Shown here: positions 34,601 through 46,234 of the stretch, piece after piece
How the letters are laid out: each line of letters opens with the position of its first letter
Position numbering within the stretch: position 1 is the first letter of the stretch
Assembly (NCBI GenBank): GCA_902806595.1
Contig: CADCXC010000005.1
Span: 2,728,001 to 2,792,000, forward strand
DNA: 64,000 bases
Direction of reading: 5' to 3'
From: Pyrenopolyporus hunteri
Taxonomy: Eukaryota > Ascomycota > Sordariomycetes > Xylariales > Hypoxylaceae
Notes under the pieces: generated by a model
Database searches by the model: none
Told to the model about the DNA's origin: nothing
Seen by the model: only the letters and a program-made list of their open reading frames with translations
Translations under genes and position numbers: made by a program

Positions 34601-37600
34601 TTCCCGATATTTACCTACCATATATGTGTAATAGGCAACACTCAATCTTTTGCTTTCTCGAGGTATTAGTACTAGAATCCTACCGAGAAGATGACCTAGA
34701 GTACCTTGATCTACCCAATCTCTCTTCCCTTCATATTATTTTCAACTGCTTGGATCAGTACACTCAGTTTCTCCGGCTTATTCAACCTGTCTGCTTTGTG
34801 TTTTACAATAAGCTAGAACAAGGCAAAAAACGAATAGGATACCTCTTACCAGACAACCTAACTTACATACTTAGGTAGATACTCTCGATTAGAGGGGGCT
34901 ACTGACAGCTACTTACACGTAAGTACTTATAACTGTGTTCGTATAATGTAATAGCTACTTGACTACTATCCCCGGCGCTACCTACATGGGTTCCATGAGT
35001 GTAGAACGGGTACCTAAAGTGAACCAATCTACCTTTCACTTGATACGTACATGTATATGTATGCGGCTACCCACGCGCCGAGTTTTAAGTTAAGAGATAC
35101 AGGTATATAGGTATACCTATATGTAGATTACCCTATATACTTGGCTATATGAACTTTTCCTAAAGATGGCCGAATCGACCCTTGGGGTTAAGTACCTAGG
35201 TACGTATTTTAGTATTCGTACCATGTAATATGAACTTCGCCTGTTTAACGTGTGGCCTTGGCACACCATTATATGATAGGTACAACGGATATGAGCTGGC
35301 CCGCTTGTATACCTTATCTTGTATGTGATGTACATGATAAGGTATAGAGCGAGTCCATAGCTAGGTATGTACCCGGATGTGGCTACTTACCTATACAAAC
35401 TCAGGTACTGCCTATAAAAGTTACGCACCCGAGCTAGGGATTTTGTTTATATGGCGATCGATAAGTCTTACTTTTCCGCTACTATAGTACACAGGTAGAT
35501 CTGTCGACGACTCGAAAGCCGCGGTTTTAGATACCTACCGTACCTGGGTAGGTCAAGTATCAAGACCGGACGGGCAAGTTGGGTATGGATCCAGGTCGCG
35601 ATGCCAAGAATATTATGCAACGCATGGTAGCCCTCCAGCTCAAGTATTGATACATCTCCCCGCAGTATGGTGTACATAAATCGTCGCGATACTTCACTTC
35701 CCCCAGTCCCGCAAGTACCTATATATGCTCTAGTAGTCCCTAGCAACATTAGGCATGCAATGCGGCCTCGCGGTCACTTTAAGATAATACATCTACTATG
35801 GTACGCACTAATGCCTGTCCGTCCCGGCACCTGTACCACAAATACTACAAATCTCATATATTCCCTTCTATCTCTTCTACCTCTTACACCTCTTCCACCC
35901 CTTCCACCTGTTCTACCTCTATAAGCTTACAATTCGAGACGGCAACAAGTAAGCCAACCGTCCTATCACCGACCTACTCCGTATAGAGACGGGCCCTAGG
36001 TTAACTAGCCACTACGACGGGGGAGCTAGGATAATAGCAACCGGTGAGATTTGCGACCTACTATATGTAAGTGTTCGGGATATATGATAAGAAGCTGCCG
36101 TGCTCATACCCGCCCTCGTTCTCGTGGTATTGGGCCACCTGGAGACGTGTAATGGCGGCGTAGGTGCAACATTCTGCCTGAGTAGATAACTAACTTTACC
36201 GTACGACCGTCCCCATCTCCTCGTCTAGCTAGGTCTTGTCATCTATAAACCGGTAGTACAGACGCAGTCGTACCGTCACCCATAGTCTCCCAGACACGAC
36301 ACTCGTCCTCAGGTCAGGCCAATTATAGGTGTCCTACATTCCCGAGCATGAAACGTAGGTATGAAAGCACATATATTGTCAACATACATGTACGAGTGGC
36401 ATATCACTATTACTGAGTTAGCCGAGCGGTTGTGTGCATGAAGAAACGAGGGTGTATCACCTCGTAGTTCCATCCTGGTATATCACCAGTAGCATAGTTC
36501 ATCCGTCTACTACCTACTGCCTAGATAAGGAACAGGCCGCAAGGCCATCGCCAATAACGCATATGGGAGCTGACGGTGTAGCGTTAGCCATATTCATTCC
36601 ACAACGGTTTCTCGGTACCTTTCGCCATGTGGCAAGATAGCTTTCGAGAAAGCAGGAAGCGGCATAATAACGCGAGTATGGCTAGGATTGGTAAGGTCTC
36701 CTGCCTCTGGCAGCATACTCCTTGTGAGTTACCGCATCGCAGGCCTATACGTGTCTACCAACGGCAACGCCCAAGTTCAGCCTCAGAGAGAGGTATTCTG
36801 ACTTCCCGACCTGTATTTTCGTTGCCAAATCCAAGAAGAGCTAGTTATGGCCCTGACAAACTTATTGTTGGTATAGTTCATGGTTACCTGAACGCCAAGC
36901 CGCGCTGGGGCTTCCCGATTTTCAGAGACCAAATACCTCTACTCAAGACGTTAGCGGGTATTCAGAGGGAACCGTATCATCAATGGCGAAGTACTTACCT
37001 GGGTATCATCGAGGCTTTACGACCGTGAGAATATCGTGTCTGCGCCACCGAGATGCTTGCGCTCGCCCACACGAAGCACAGGAGCACGCGAGAACGTGCT
37101 ATTAATACTAGAGAGCGCCCTTTCCGGAGCTCGAGATAAGATATTATTAACTGACTTCGTTTTGTTATAGCTATTTCATAGCGAGAGAGAGAACGCACTC
37201 GTAGATATGGTATCGGCTGGGAGCAAGTGGCATAGTTGAAAAAACATGTGCCTGTGTTCGAAAAAGGAACCCCTTTGCGGGCCGCGAATCCGGTGTCCGA
37301 TCGCGCTAAATAGGTAACCCAGATAAGGTATCTTGCTAGGTACTTCATGTCATTCATCGAGATGCCTTCCCCAGCCCTAATCTCCGTCCCATTAATTGCT
37401 TTCAATGTCAGCGCCTGTCGTCTGATCTCAGCGCCTCCTGGATGCTTGATCGACGGTCGTGCTAAGCCGCGACGGCCCATCTCCGACATGACGTGTTGAT
37501 GTCTTTTCCAAAAGGCCGGAAAGGATTGAAACTATAATGGTAACAGACTGTTGTAACACAGTTTGAAGAACGCGACTTTGACCACGATTTTGACTACATA

Positions 37601-37740
37601 CCTACATATCTCATACCGGCAAGATACAACACACCACCAGCTGGATAACAAGTGTGGGAGCAGGGGGCCAGGTAGCTACCTGGTGGGTAAGGGGATTGAA
37701 CCCTACATACATACCTTAGCGTCTTGGGGGGGGTTAGTTA
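31673..37740. other. 6-kb gene-free region
   Basis: Left part is the Myb promoter/leader with poly-pyrimidine and poly-T tracts (32055-32070, 32630-32650). The right part (34.3-36.5 kb) is crowded with TACGTAC/TAGGTACC palindromes (34374-34445, 35040-35130, 35195-35210, 35390) and a CTACCTCTTACACCTCTTCC-like pyrimidine repeat at 35868-35925. The longest open frames (188 aa at 33.5-34.1 kb and 164 aa at 37.0-37.5 kb) show no recognisable domain. Confidence 0.5.
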
Positions 37741-39060
37741 AACGGTATATATTTGGTTTAATTTAACTTTTTGGTATATATATTATTTAATTAACTAAAC
37801 CGTTTATTAATTTAAGGTTATAAGAATTAAACCGTTTATTTAATATGTAATATATATATCGTTTAAATATTATACGTTTTATTTATTTCGAATATTTAAT
37901 TAAAAAAATCGTTTAAATATCGTTTAATTAAATAAATCGTATATATATAATTTAATCGAATAAAAATTTATTTTTTTAAATATTTTAAAAATTTAAAATT
38001 ATTTAATTTAATTAAAATTATTTAATTTAATTAAAATTATTTAATTTAATTAAAATTATTTAATTTAATTAAAATTATTTAATTTAATTAAAATTATTTA
38101 ATTTAATTAAAATTATTTAATTTAATTTAATTAATTATTTTAATTATTACGAATTATATTAATCGTATTAATTATATTAATTATATCGTATTAATTACAT
38201 CGATTTATTTTAATTATTTTAATAATTTTAATTTTTAAAATTTTAATTTTTAAAAAAAATATAATAATACGTATTTATTTTTTTTATTTATTAAATATAT
38301 ATATATTTTAATATTATATTAAAATTTATACGCGTAATTTTAAATTTTTATAATTAATTTAATAAATTTATAAATTAATTAATTAAATTAATATAACGTA
38401 AATTATAGTTTAAAATTTAAATATAATAAAAAATAAAATATTTATAATTCGAAAATATACGAAAAAAAAAAATATAATTTTTATAAAAAATTATAAAAAT
38501 TATATTTTTTTATTTTTATTTTTATATATATATATATTTACGTATATATTTATTTATATAAATACGTATATATATATTAAAAATATATATACGTATATTA
38601 AAATTAAACGATTTAATTTAAATTAAACGATTTAATTTAAATTAAATTATTTAATTTTATTAAAACGTTTTAAAAAAAAATACGTTTAATATAAAAAACG
38701 TTTTTTTTTAATATATACGTTAAATTTTTAATAAATAATTTAATATAATTTAACGTATAAATTTTTTTTATTTAAATTTTTTTATTTATTTTTTTAAATC
38801 GTTTATTTTTTTAAATTATATATATACGATTTAATTAATTTTTTTAAAAACGTTAAAATATTTATTTACGTATATAATATATATTTATTTATTTATATAT
38901 ATTTATTTATATATATATAAATTAATATTTAAAATATAATTTTATAATTATAAAACGTAAAATATCGAAACATTTATTAAACTATTTTAAAAATAAATAC
39001 CATTTATATAAATTTAATATATAAAATTATAAAGTTAAGTTTCGAATATACGGCTTAATC
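37741..39060. repeat. AT-rich block, RIP-like, with almost only CpG left
   Basis: About 1.3 kb of nearly pure A/T. From about 37850 to 38960, essentially every remaining C is followed by G (motifs ATCG, ACGT, TCGA, CGCG); I count only two exceptions, a CA at about 38198 and a lone G at about 38408. This is what saturating C-to-T change at all non-CpG cytosines on both strands would leave. It has no coding potential. The edges are sharp against normal-composition sequence. Confidence 0.85.
37996..38125. repeat. 19-bp tandem repeat in the AT-rich block
   Basis: Unit AATTATTTAATTTAATTAA repeated about six to seven times without visible variation between the central copies. Confidence 0.85.
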
Positions 39061-41105
39061 GACCCATGCTGGTGGCGAGTAACCGAATAAATAGGTAATG
39101 TAGGTATCTTACATACTAATTTATATAGAGCAGTACGTCTTGATGCCTGGCGTCTTCTCACCCCACAGTTATGAAACTATATCCTACTGACCTGTAGGTA
39201 CCTACTCTCTGTCTACATGTAGCTATAATGCACATGCTATCCTAGCATATACTTACCTAGGTATAGTACCTACATGTAGGTAATATTTATCGGTGTATGC
39301 CACCATTACCCATGCTTCTTGAGGTATGTCCTAGGTACTAAGTTACCCAACGGCTGTATCGATCTCCTTAGGACATGATTGCTTACCTACGGTATATGTA
39401 CCCCCCGTCCCTCAAACATTTAATTCATGCTTAATCCGTCGCGGTTTACGTTGGGTTGAAGAAAAGGGGGAAGAAAGGGAAATATATTTACATTATAGAG
39501 CACTAGTTTCGTGAATAATAAGTCATAATTTGGGAAAAGGAGTCTAATGACTGATAACCCCAGAGAGCGCCGATTCGGGGATCAACGGGGACAGTAAAGA
39601 ATACCATGGCCACACAATCTTCAAATGGAGGGGGGTTTGCTACGAGTATGTTATATGGAGGTGAATAAATGTATATAGAACAATTCCTTGTCGGTATATC
39701 GAGAACGTGGCGGCTAGTTTATGATAGGTAGCCACAAGAGACTTACCTTCATGTGGGGACTGGATGGATGTCCCAAGCTGGGGGTTTTGCTTGTCGCCCT
39801 CATCCTGGAAAACTGGAAAGCTGGATGTTTGAGATAACTCTGTCTTCGATCTGGTGACTATCGAGAGGTTTCAATATAGTCCCTGTAGTGTTCCATGAGA
39901 CAACCACCCCACCCGTTCTTGAGGATGAGAATGTTGCGAGTTGAGGCGTAAACAACTCTGGGATAGGGTTGGTATTGGGTGCCACTACGACGGATCTCTT
40001 GGTGAAGCTTGTGTGCGGTCGAATTTACAGTGGTCTTGAAGCCCGGTATTGTCGAGCTTTGGTTGTTTGGGCTTCTTCATGCGACTTGTGCGTTTTCCGA
40101 GTTTCGGATGGATCATGCAGTACCTACTATGTACCTAGGTAGATGGTATGTAGGTGTATGTCGATACGCGCGTGCAGGTATCACCACTACCTAGGTACAT
40201 TCGGTACTATGCTACCTACTAGGCAGCTAGAGGGTTCGTTGAAGTATCGGCTGTAAAATTAAGCGCGGCGACGCTTTAGTACGTGTAGGTACCTTAGGAG
40301 GTACCTATATTAATGTACGTACATGTATCTACATCTTCATAGGGTACCTAGGTAGGTATACAACTTCTGTACGTAGGTATCTACCCACGTAGGTACCTAC
40401 GTAGGGTACATGTACCTGGCCGTGTACCTGGATCACCTCTTGGCAAGTTTCAACCAAGGTTGAGCTGCAGTAGGGTATTCCGTGTGTCAAGGTACAAACC
40501 TGCTGAAGGTATTCATACAATGTATAGCGTACATAGGGTAGTGGATAGGTAAGTGACAGGGATACGTTCCCGCATTGAAGAACCGGCTCGTTGGGCCAAA
40601 GTTTTTTATTAAACGAGCAATCTTAGTACATAGGTAGGTACCTACATACCTAGTTATAAGTACAATCATAGGATTGATATATACCTAAGTATATAGGTAG
40701 GTACATGCTTTGGAAAAAAAGTGAATCACTGGGTATTCGAGGTGTTGTGCCATCTATTAATTATATTAATAACATTACCTATATCACATAGTTGACAAAA
40801 GGATGGCTAAGATTTAGGTATCGAAGTACTTATGTTTTGTGTAGGTGAAACCAAACAACGATTAGTTCTCCTCATGGTGAAGTCAAGAGAAATACGGAAT
40901 TCGGCAAACATCTAAACCTACGAGCTAAAAGAAACGGCTCGAGGGGTTATAGGCAGTATGTATATTACAGGGATTTAGGGTCTCATCGAGCAAGAAATAA
41001 AACGGAAGTCCGGGATAAAACAAGGAGAGATTATATGGGGTATATATTATGTCGTTATTGTTACAGAGTTTGAATAGCCGGTTAGAAGAAGGACAGGACA
41101 GAAAA

Positions 41106-41147
<42 letters not shown>

Positions 41148-41410
41148 ACTTGCATTAGTTTGGATACTGGCTTACTGGCTAGCTATACCATAGTCAGGTA
41201 CCTAACCTATCCAAAGAGCTAGGTAGGTACCGTAGCGGCAAAAGGTAGGTAGATGGAACGGTCTTTTTTTTGGAATGGTTTTGCAACGGGTAACGTTCCG
41301 TAGATTTAGAGCTTCTCATTGGTCAAATCTCGAAATATAGTGGGGCGCGACTTGGTTGCTAGGTTTCGCGGTTGAATCCTGGCAACAAATCTGCGTTACC
41401 ATTTCAAAAT
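39061..41410. other. Intergenic region with dense TAGGTACC palindromes and an AG microsatellite
   Basis: Many TACCTAGGTAGGTA-type palindromes (39195-39290, 40120-40205, 40285-40415, 40625-40705). An A14 run followed by (AG)n lies at 41102-41145. No coding region seen. Confidence 0.6.
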
Positions 41411-41730
41411 ACGGTATCGTTCCATAATTATAAACCGTTCCATTTAAATTCTTTAAAAAATCGATTTTATTTATACGATTAATAATATTTAATATTATAT
41501 AAAGGTAATTTTATTTAAAAAAAAATAAAAAAAAAATAAAAAAAAAATAAAAAAAAAATAAAAAAAAATAAATAAAAATAAAAAAATAAAAAAATAAAAA
41601 AATAAAATAAAAAAAAATTCATAAATAACAAGTTAATAGCGGTAACATTAAGTCACATACCGCGTAACAAAGTAAGTAACATTAATTACGAAAAAAATAA
41701 TAGAAATAAATAATAAATAACAAATAAATA

Positions 41731-41810
41731 TTACGGGTAACAAATACATGTTACGCGTAACGGATATATGTTACGCGTAACGGATATAGGTTACGGGTAA
41801 CAGAAATAGG
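41731..41810. repeat. Four 20-bp tandem units with a GTTACGCGTAAC palindrome
   Basis: Units start at 41731, 41751, 41771 and 41791. The central two carry TTACGCGTAAC, while the outer two carry TTACGGGTAAC and differ slightly in the linker. Confidence 0.9.
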
Positions 41811-41894
41811 TAACAAGTTCCAAAAAAATAAGTGGTGTATAATACAACTAGCGTAAACCTTATATTAAGGTTTAAGCATATCCCTGTCACGCGC

Positions 41895-41973
41895 GTAAAC
41901 TCTGTAGTGTAATGGTAAAATCCGTAGAAAATATCCGTGTAGGTTGGGGTTCGATTCCCAGCGAATGTAAAAA
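41895..41973 (+). pseudogene. tRNA-like sequence, degenerate
   Basis: TAGTGTAATGGTA resembles a D-arm, and GGTTCGATTCCCAG about 40 bp later resembles a T-arm but carries an extra G in the stem/loop. I cannot find a matching 7-bp acceptor stem or a convincing anticodon arm, so this is not a functional tRNA. The A15 run immediately downstream suggests a tRNA-derived retroposed fragment. Confidence 0.4.
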
Positions 41974-42126
41974 AAAAAAAAAAATAATTCTTTAATAAAA
42001 TAATAAAATAAATTAATGAAGTAAAATAATAAAATAATAAAATAAAATAATAAATTAAAATAGAAAAAATGATTATTTTTTTTGGAACGTTTCTTATTTG
42101 GAACGGTTCCATTTTTGGAACGATTC

Positions 42127-44117
42127 AAATTTGAATGAATGTTTCTTATAGGTGGCTCCGTGCCATACCTGTAGAATGGTTCCATTTGCCCATAGAGCCC
42201 CACTACGGTACATATATACCTCCTAGCCGAGAGGTACTTATTAGGGTAGCAGAGCCGCGGGGGGCGGCTGAACGAGTAAGGGAAAAGAAGGGGGTCTTAA
42301 GTATGTAAGCTACCTAGGTAACTAGGATACCTGGGTACCTACCTAAGTTAAGGGGAGCTAAAGACATACTACGTCGTATGTGGAGCTATCCGAACCAATA
42401 AGAAACCCTGCAATGCGAGTAAGCGCGAGTCTGTAACACGATGAAGCAGCGTCCATACAAATCTCAACCGATGTCAAACCAAACTCCCGACACAAACACT
42501 ACCACAACCCTTTTTTCCTTCTTCTTCTTCTCTATCTCCCTCTTCTACATCCACCTTCGCCCCGAAACCATACGAATAGTTTAAACAACTGCGAATTCGT
42601 CTACACTTGCTGACCAACGATGCTATCATGATACGCCACTACTATTATGCCTTAGCTCAAGTACCAGTTAATCGAGTTATGCTTGACGATCTTACATTCC
42701 CTACACATCCCCCTACGCCTATATCCTGGTATTAATTGCTCCGTTACTTAATTCTCCAGTCGGATATAATAGCATCGAGGGCATGCCGGCCCATCGCTGT
42801 GTATCTGACCCAGATATAACCTCCACTAACCGGTCAAGGTAATACGAGATAGGTAATAGACTCAAGCGGGAGAGAGCCCCTCTCTCGTCTGTAACCCCGG
42901 CGAGAGACCGTCGTTTTCTTCTTCTAGCCCGCCGTCGAAACGAGCATGGGTATGATGGAACCAAACGGGAAAACAAAAGTGCACCCCATCTAGATCTGGG
43001 TATGAGCATTTGCTACATGCCCGTCGACCACATGCGATTTGCTGTTTGCGCCGTGTCCAGCGCTTTCCACGCGGTGGCGGGTAGCGGCTATACGTACTCT
43101 TAAGAAGCCTGCGCAAGTCTTCGGTTCAAAGCCCGGCCTTCCTCCCGAGCTCGACCGGAGGTGTTGCGAAAAAATCCATCCTCTTTCTTTAACTACTTGC
43201 GATCAGGTTTGCAGTGCCACGCCGATATCTCCCCCCTAGTCTCGGGGTTCCTTCGAGCGGCTCTTCGGCTTCGTTCGTCTCGTAGATGGTAGATTACCCT
43301 CGTGGCCTCGGCTAGCGGAGTGGATGAAATCCGCTCCAAGCGCCTGTCCTGGCTGGGGTTGGCGTTTTGAATCGATGCGCATGGATCCCAGCCTAGTGCA
43401 TCAAGCCAAGACTATGCCTCTGTTCTCATCGCCTCCACTCCAGCTTGAGCTCCTGTTACAGGGCTATACTATACATTCTCGAAGAGGTACACATCTGTTA
43501 GGTGTGTTAGGTAGTGTTCCATCCCCGGCAACCCTCAACCCTGGTCAGTTCTAGCCTGGTGCCGGCCGAGTATCATGATGCAGAAGACGCAGTAGATGCA
43601 TTATCATTATTATCTACCTTTCGTCTCACTTATTCTTACTGATCCCCTCCCGTTTTGTTCTCTCTTTACTGTCGTATAGGTTCAACCGCTATATCGTTCA
43701 CAAAGTTGTTGCGAGCCTCTTTTCTTTTCTTTCTTCGCGGCTAGCGATCACTTTCTTTCACCGTCCAACTGGCTTGGCTGCTTACGCTCTTTTGAATAAT
43801 TGTCTTCATCGTCAGTATTGCTTGGATCGCACTACAACTGCCTATTCGATTCGCTTTTGTGTCTAGTTGATCCGCTTGATCTCTGACGTGACGAGAACGA
43901 GCACGGCGGGCAACATATTAGAGATATTAAATACTCTGGTCAACCATACCGAGGCTTTCAGATATCCAATCTCAGCAACCCGTCAACTTCCATTCCCACA
44001 GCAGCCCGGCCTGCTTTTTTTACACATAGCTCGTTTTTAAACCCGATTCGATTCGTTAAAGGCAGTGCCATCTTAACTATCTATTACAACTGTCTACCTG
44101 TGGTAGAGTACGAAGAT
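42127..44117. other. Intergenic region and leader of the 329-aa Myb gene
   Basis: The TAGGTAACTAGG/TACCTACC palindrome group lies at 42308-42350. From about 43600 to 44110 the sequence is rich in CT tracts, as in many long fungal 5' leaders. No gene recognised. Confidence 0.5.
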
Positions 44118-45209
44118 ATGATGTCTCCATCAATGCAGTTGACTGTGTCCACCGGGGCACCGTATACGCCAACGAGCGATGCGCTTAACCGTCATGAGTA
44201 TGGGATCACCAAGAATAGGAAACTCGCCGCGTCAACTGGTGGTGGAAGGGCGTGGAGCGAGGACGAGGTAAGTAGCAAGTTAGGACCCGGGCTCCTCTCT
44301 ACCCTTCGGGGCGAGAGCGGAGATAAAGTGTCTCTTCTATAATAGAGACTAATACGTGTACCGAAATAGGAGGTGTACCTTCTTCAGACCCGCCTTCAGA
44401 AGATGCCGTACAAGCATATCGCTGCTCACTTGAAGAAGACCGAGTTAGCATGCCGCCTTCATTACCATCAGCTCAGTCACGGAAGCAACCGCCGGAAGCG
44501 GACCACGTCCGTGTCCTCAGGTTCCTCTACGGGACACTCGCCTATCTTGCCTGCCACCGCCCCATCCCCTATTCGAGAGGGATCTTGCGATGACTCTTCA
44601 CCCGTAAGCGCCTCCGGCCACGATCCGGACTCGCCTAGTTGTACGACCTCGGTTCAACTCCCTAGTATTATGGCGAGCGCCACAGGGTCACCTCACCTAC
44701 CCGCCATCTTGCCAAAACCAACATCAATCACTCATACGAACACGGCCCCGCAGGTTCTATGTAGCTATCCCGCTCCAGTTACAGACCAGGCTCGGCCGTT
44801 AGCAGCATCCCCCTTTCCCCAGTCCTCGCCAATCACGCAGACGCCAGTCCTCCGGCTTGATTGTTCCCTCCCCCCGCCGTCAACCCACGTGGACGTTGCT
44901 CGCCTTCAGTCTATTTATGCTGCACATAGGTCATCCTTTTGGACCGCTATCGCTTCTGAATACGGCTCGGGAATCAGCCCAATAGTCTTGGAACAGGCGT
45001 GGAAGGCAAGCATAATGACCATGGGTGGCCAAACCCCCATTACGCCAGTCGCTAGTCCCAATGATCGCGATGGCCTTTACGAAAAACATGACAAAACCCG
45101 CATCAGTGCTATCCTTGGCATTGACGCTAACCCACGAAGTCCGAAGGAGAGAGAGTTAGTTCGGCGATTGGAAGAAGAACGAAGCGTTGGCGTGACCGCT
45201 GGTGCTTAA
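44118..45209 (+). CDS. Myb/SANT-like fungal protein
   Basis: Two exons, 44118-44267 and 44370-45209, with a GTAAGT donor and AATAG acceptor (102-nt intron), give 329 aa. The start is the first ATG of MMSPSMQLTVSTGAP; an upstream GTG in the same frame is not used. The intron interrupts the DNA-binding motif, which reads RAWSEDE-EVYLLQTRLQKM, then PYKHIAAHLKKTELACRLHY and HQLSHGSNRRKR, a single Myb-like helix-turn-helix ending in a basic patch that could serve as a nuclear signal. The middle is Ser/Pro/Thr-rich. A second conserved-looking segment lies near residue 240 (ARLQSIYAAHRSSFWTAIAS) with a C-terminal EKHDKTRISAILGIDANPRS. Function is unknown; a transcriptional or chromatin role is inferred. 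Confidence 0.85.
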
Positions 45210-46234
45210 GACCCAGGGTTATCATTCTAGATCAAGTCTCCAACTCGACCTTATTGCTCCCCGGCCAGTATGGGGTTTGGCATTAGTGTTAACCTCACTG
45301 CAAGGGGTTAGCTACCGCTGATTTTCACCGCACGATAACCATTTCAGTATCCCTCTGCTTTACTCTGCGTTACCCTTGTATGCCTTTAGAGATTTCCTAA
45401 TGCACCTCACATATCATTCGCGATTGCATACCAATTTTATTCTGAAACATGCGGTAACGGCGACTGTGATCATCTCGGCTGAGAGGGTCACTTTTGCCAT
45501 CTGTATCCCGGGATTTTGCAGCATGAGGGACTGGCCGGAATGGTGGTGTGCCCGGGATAGCTGGATGGGTTAATTATTACACGTGGATTCCCACGGACTC
45601 TTCCGCTGAGGACATGGAATCCCCTATGGGAATGGACGGGTTTTTAGCTGTCCAAATTTCCGCGTCAACCAGTAGGGATATCTCAGCCAACAGATTTGGG
45701 GATGAGGTTGTGTAGGAAGTAGTACGAGAAAAGGAGTGAGACGTCTTGAACGGCCGGTAGCTACGTATGACTGGGTGGGATTGGTTGGCTTCTTTTTTTA
45801 ACTAATCCCCTTCTACATGATTTATGACTGCAAATACAATACCCGATACTTATGGGTGAAGATTTTTGTACATTACTTCCTTTCTGGCTTGGGGGAATAC
45901 CAAATGTTTTGAGGAGTTTAAGGATTTTCATGTACACTGAGGAGGGGCGAGAAATAATTTTGGATGTAGCTTATTTTATGAAATAAGTTGCAAGGCCAAT
46001 TCAATGGAGGTTTTCTCGACTCTGGAAACATACGAGGTAATCATGCTTAAAACCGTGTCTTAGGTGAACCGTGATCTCTTCCTTTTTTTTGTCCCGAATT
46101 ACCCACCTCGGTACCTAGGTAGGTACCCAAGGTGCCAAGTATATCTGGGTGGAAATTAGCGCTTTCGCTTTCTCCTCGCCATTTATCTAAATCCGAGGAC
46201 AAGATACATCTACATACTTAACCTTGAAATAGGC
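45210..46234. other. Intergenic region
   Basis: Between two plus-strand genes. One GGTACCTAGGTAGGTACC palindrome lies at about 46110-46127; otherwise nothing recognisable. Confidence 0.55.

Larger units (their letters stand above)
41419..42126. mobile_element. Degenerate A/T-rich element with imperfect inverted ends, internal tandem repeats and a tRNA-like segment
   Basis: The left edge has CGTTCCATAATTATAAACCG then TTCCAT (from 41419). The right edge, read inverted from 42126, has CGTTCCAAAAATGGAACCG then TTCCAA, so the ends are imperfect inverted repeats of about 30 bp. Inside are an A-rich array with AAAAAAAAAT units (41518-41570), four 20-bp units with a GTTACGCGTAAC core (41731-41810), and a plus-strand tRNA-like stretch at about 41890-41975 followed by A15. 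It is probably a decayed mobile element; the class is unclear. No target duplication could be identified. Confidence 0.45.

Noticed and set aside
36995..37489. 164-codon minus-strand frame next to the AT-rich block, and a 133-codon plus-strand frame at 36627-37028
   Set aside because: No family signature; they overlap on opposite strands and lie beside repeat-like DNA. Kept as non-coding unless homology shows otherwise.
43100..43135. CGGTTCAAAGCCCGG, tRNA T-arm-like
   Set aside because: The fifth and third stem pairs fail and no other arm is present.
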